From contig JAFUTY010000046.1 in assembly GCA_017484005.1 (NCBI GenBank), positions 1 through 64,000 on the forward strand: DNA of 64,000 nt, read 5' to 3'. Positions 62,058-64,000 of this stretch are shown here, piece after piece (position 1 is the first letter of the stretch; each line of letters starts with the position of its first letter). The position numbers and the translations under genes were made by a program. The notes under the pieces are model-generated. The model was not told the DNA's origin and ran no database searches. It worked only from the letters and a program-made list of their open reading frames with translations. The DNA is from Selenomonadaceae bacterium (GTDB taxonomy: Bacteria; Bacillota; Negativicutes; Selenomonadales; Selenomonadaceae).

Positions 62058-63587
62058 TTATCTTGATCGAAGTCGATTGAGATTTTCGCGAGTTTCTTCA
62101 TCTTTTGGATCTAATTCGAGGACTTTTTTATAATCTGCGATTGCTTCAGATTTTTTGCCGAGTTTTTCATATGCTTTTCCACGATTGTAATATGCATCTG
62201 CGTCATTCGGAGCTATCTCAATCGCTTTTGTCCAATCAGAAATTGCTTGGTCTATATTTCCTTGATTGAAGTATGCAATTCCTCGATTGTAGTACGCTTT
62301 CTTTTTTTGAGGATCGATCTCAATTGCTCTTGTCCAATCAGAAATTGCTTGATTCCAATTATTTTGATACGCATATGCAAGTCCGCGATTATAGTAAACA
62401 GATGCGTCATTGGGATTGATCTCGATCGCTTTGTTATAATTTTTAATCGCTTGATTTAGATTTCCTTGATCTTTGTATAAAACTCCTCGATTGTAATACG
62501 CAGACGCTAAATTCGGATTGATCTTAAGTGCTTTGTTATAATCCTCGATTGCTTGATCTAGATTTCCTTTATCAGAGTATGTAGCTCCGCGATTGCTATA
62601 TGCTTCTGCATCATTTGGATCGAGCTCAATTGCCTTGTTAAAATCCTTGATTGCTTGATCTAGATCTCCTTGTGTCTCGTACAAAATTCCGCGATTATTG
62701 TATGCTAACGCGTTATTCTGATCGAGTTCAATTGCTTTATTGTAATCTCGAATTGCTTGATTTAGATCTCCTTGTTCATCATACACAAGTCCGCGATTGT
62801 TATATGCCATTGAATATTTTGGATTTAACTCAATTGCCCTGTTGAAATCAAGAATTGCTTGATCCAATTTTTCTTGCTTGGAATACGCAATTCCTCGATT
62901 GTTGTAGGTTTCTGCATGTACTTCGAGTTTCAATGACTTATTATATTCCGAAATTGCTTCTTCATACATTTTTGCATAATAGAAACGATTTCCAGATTCG
63001 AAATATTGTTCCGCAGTGAATTCTGAATCGTTCTTCTTGATTTGTTCACGGATTTTTTGACGCTCAACCGGATCTTTCGTTTCGATGTATCTCTTCTGAA
63101 GTTTGTCATATTCTTCTTCAGTCAATTTTCGACGCGATTCGAATTCTTTGTTGCTTTGAACCGATTGCTCGAGATGTTTACGATCCTTGAATGCCTCAAT
63201 AACATTCGAATCATCCACAATCGCTTGCAATTTGCATGTTATTAAAACTCCCGCGCCATTCCCAATTTGATCAACTTTATATTCCGGTTTTCCACTAACT
63301 TCCGCTCTATTCGCAAGAATTGTTGTGATTTCATCTTCCGTAGCGATCAAATCATGAGATTCCGTTACGCTGTGGACAAAGATTCTCGCCTTGAGTCTAG
63401 CCGATCGAAGAGCTTTTTCCTTTGCACGTTCATATGCAAGCGTCAAATCGCCTTTGAAATCCTCGCCAACTACCAATTCCCCAGTTCCCTCAAACAATTG
63501 AGATTCAGTTGACGCGTCCGACATGAAAAATATCGACGGAATCAATGTTGCGCCGATGATCAATGTTTTTAATTTTTTACGATTCAT
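62058..63587 (-). CDS. Secreted TPR-repeat protein (paralogue 1)
   Basis: 509 residues from ATG at 63587-63585, eight bases after AAGGAG. Signal peptide MNRKKLKTLIIGATLIPSIF, cleaved near SDA-ST. The N-terminal domain (SQLFEGTGELVVGEDFKGDL onwards) is nearly identical to paralogue 2. About nine TPR units follow, each near AYYNRGIAYFNQGNIDQAIS. The repeat arrays differ in number and detail between paralogues, whereas the N-terminal domain does not, suggesting recent duplication plus repeat turnover. Function unknown. Confidence 0.85.
   Translation of the reverse strand: MNRKKLKTLIIGATLIPSIFFMSDASTESQLFEGTGELVVGEDFKGDLTLAYERAKEKALRSARLKARIFVHSVTESHDLIATEDEITTILANRAEVSGKPEYKVDQIGNGAGVLITCKLQAIVDDSNVIEAFKDRKHLEQSVQSNKEFESRRKLTEEEYDKLQKRYIETKDPVERQKIREQIKKNDSEFTAEQYFESGNRFYYAKMYEEAISEYNKSLKLEVHAETYNNRGIAYSKQEKLDQAILDFNRAIELNPKYSMAYNNRGLVYDEQGDLNQAIRDYNKAIELDQNNALAYNNRGILYETQGDLDQAIKDFNKAIELDPNDAEAYSNRGATYSDKGNLDQAIEDYNKALKINPNLASAYYNRGVLYKDQGNLNQAIKNYNKAIEINPNDASVYYNRGLAYAYQNNWNQAISDWTRAIEIDPQKKKAYYNRGIAYFNQGNIDQAISDWTKAIEIAPNDADAYYNRGKAYEKLGKKSEAIADYKKVLELDPKDEETRENLNRLRSR
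63010..63525. repeat. Tandem-duplicated segment, copy B
   Basis: Counterpart of 61400-61920, about 1.6 kb away, same orientation. Approximate ends. Confidence 0.7.
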
Positions 63588-63604
63588 GAATTTTTCTCCT
63601 TCCA

Positions 63605-64000
63605 TCATCGATTCGAATTTTCATCATCGTGAGATTTCTCCTCATCGCGAAGACGTTCCTCCACTTCATCAGTATCAATGGAAACTTTCACATGACACTG
63701 ATAGCAGATTTCATCGCCCTCGTATGAAATTGAATATCTTGGTTCTTCGACAAGATGAATCACTTCATTCACGATCATTCGAATTTCGTCCCGTGTTAGC
63801 ATATGATCTCGCGATTCTAATATTCTTTGAATACGAGGACTTGCCATTCTACTCGCCTCGCGCAGTGCCTGCTCCAAAGATTTTTCCTTCGCAATTGAAA
63901 AATCTCCCTCGCCCTCGACGATGAAATAATATCCATCCGCCTCGATGATGATTTCTTCCGCTGATACTTCAGTTGACTGGAAAATCGTCGCCATGAAACA
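63605..64000 (-). CDS. Exported LPP20/FlgT-like domain protein, 5' end cut by window
   Basis: At least 131 residues; the frame is open to the window edge. An ATG at 63994-63992 lies only six bases from the edge, and the part after it (ATIFQSTEVSA) looks like the end of a signal peptide, so the true start is probably outside. The single domain has IIIEADGYYFIVEGEGDFSI, SLEQALREASRMASP and ICYQCHVKVSIDTDEVEERL, matching residues 25-125 of the protein at 4764-5723. It has no TPR units. It is the first visible gene of the minus-strand run. Confidence 0.75.
   Translation of the reverse strand, partial: CFMATIFQSTEVSAEEIIIEADGYYFIVEGEGDFSIAKEKSLEQALREASRMASPRIQRILESRDHMLTRDEIRMIVNEVIHLVEEPRYSISYEGDEICYQCHVKVSIDTDEVEERLRDEEKSHDDENSNR

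Noticed and set aside
60347-63000. Periodic repeats that could suggest a CRISPR array
   Set aside because: The period of 102 bases is in frame and encodes TPR units of 34 residues; no spacers are present.

Overview
The window reads as chromosome of a diderm Firmicute, most likely a Negativicute (Selenomonadales-like). Firmicute gene orders (ireB-ruvX-DUF1292-mltG; efp, Asp23/Gls24-amaP-DUF2273-nusB-ispA-dxs-tlyA-nadK-recN) sit beside a heptose-7-phosphate kinase of LPS core synthesis and several secreted or periplasmic proteins. Chemotaxis genes cheB and cheR imply motility. Base composition is low to moderate GC, with a striking excess of GATC and TCGA words in genes and terminators alike. 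TTG start codons are common. The species assignment is inference; no rRNA is present.

Layout. 1-4.6 kb: end of an unknown gene, then relA/spoT, a Cof-type HAD phosphatase and rfaE1. 4.7-9.2 kb is accessory: a secreted TPR protein, a secreted C-type-lectin-fold protein, a single-chain type IIG restriction-modification enzyme and tRNA-Gly(CCC). 9.2-11.7 kb: dapA, a small exported protein and a GT51 glycosyltransferase. 11.7-19.8 kb: complete arginine pathway argC-J-B-D-F-G-H, with a double-hairpin arrangement between argG and argH. 19.9-26.6 kb: SDR oxidoreductase, hypotheticals, a second HAD phosphatase, a ComEC-like metallo-beta-lactamase lipoprotein with DUF3006, a cell-wall amidase and a GerMN lipoprotein. 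26.6-30.8 kb: cheB with a degenerate receiver, a structured probable RNA, a D,D-carboxypeptidase, and an IS605-family tnpB with a one-base frameshift plus its likely omega RNA. 30.8-50 kb: a long plus-strand housekeeping run (RNA, wall, isoprenoid, NADP and repair genes) ending with pth and an unassigned radical SAM protein. 49.8-59.3 kb: cheR, a degenerate adenylate-forming enzyme, sbcD-sbcC and addB. 59.3-64 kb (minus strand): three tandem secreted paralogues, two of them TPR proteins, with ispG at the end of the run.

The pieces join into clear modules: arginine synthesis; isoprenoid supply (ispA, dxs, ispG) feeding undecaprenyl phosphate recycling (uppP); peptidoglycan assembly and trimming (GT51 protein, amidase, dac, mltG); and DNA repair (recN, sbcCD, addB, ruvX). 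The least explained parts are the TPR paralogue family (right end and 4.8-5.7 kb), the structured RNA near 28 kb, the argG-argH switch-like hairpins, and the enzyme relatives that have lost key residues.
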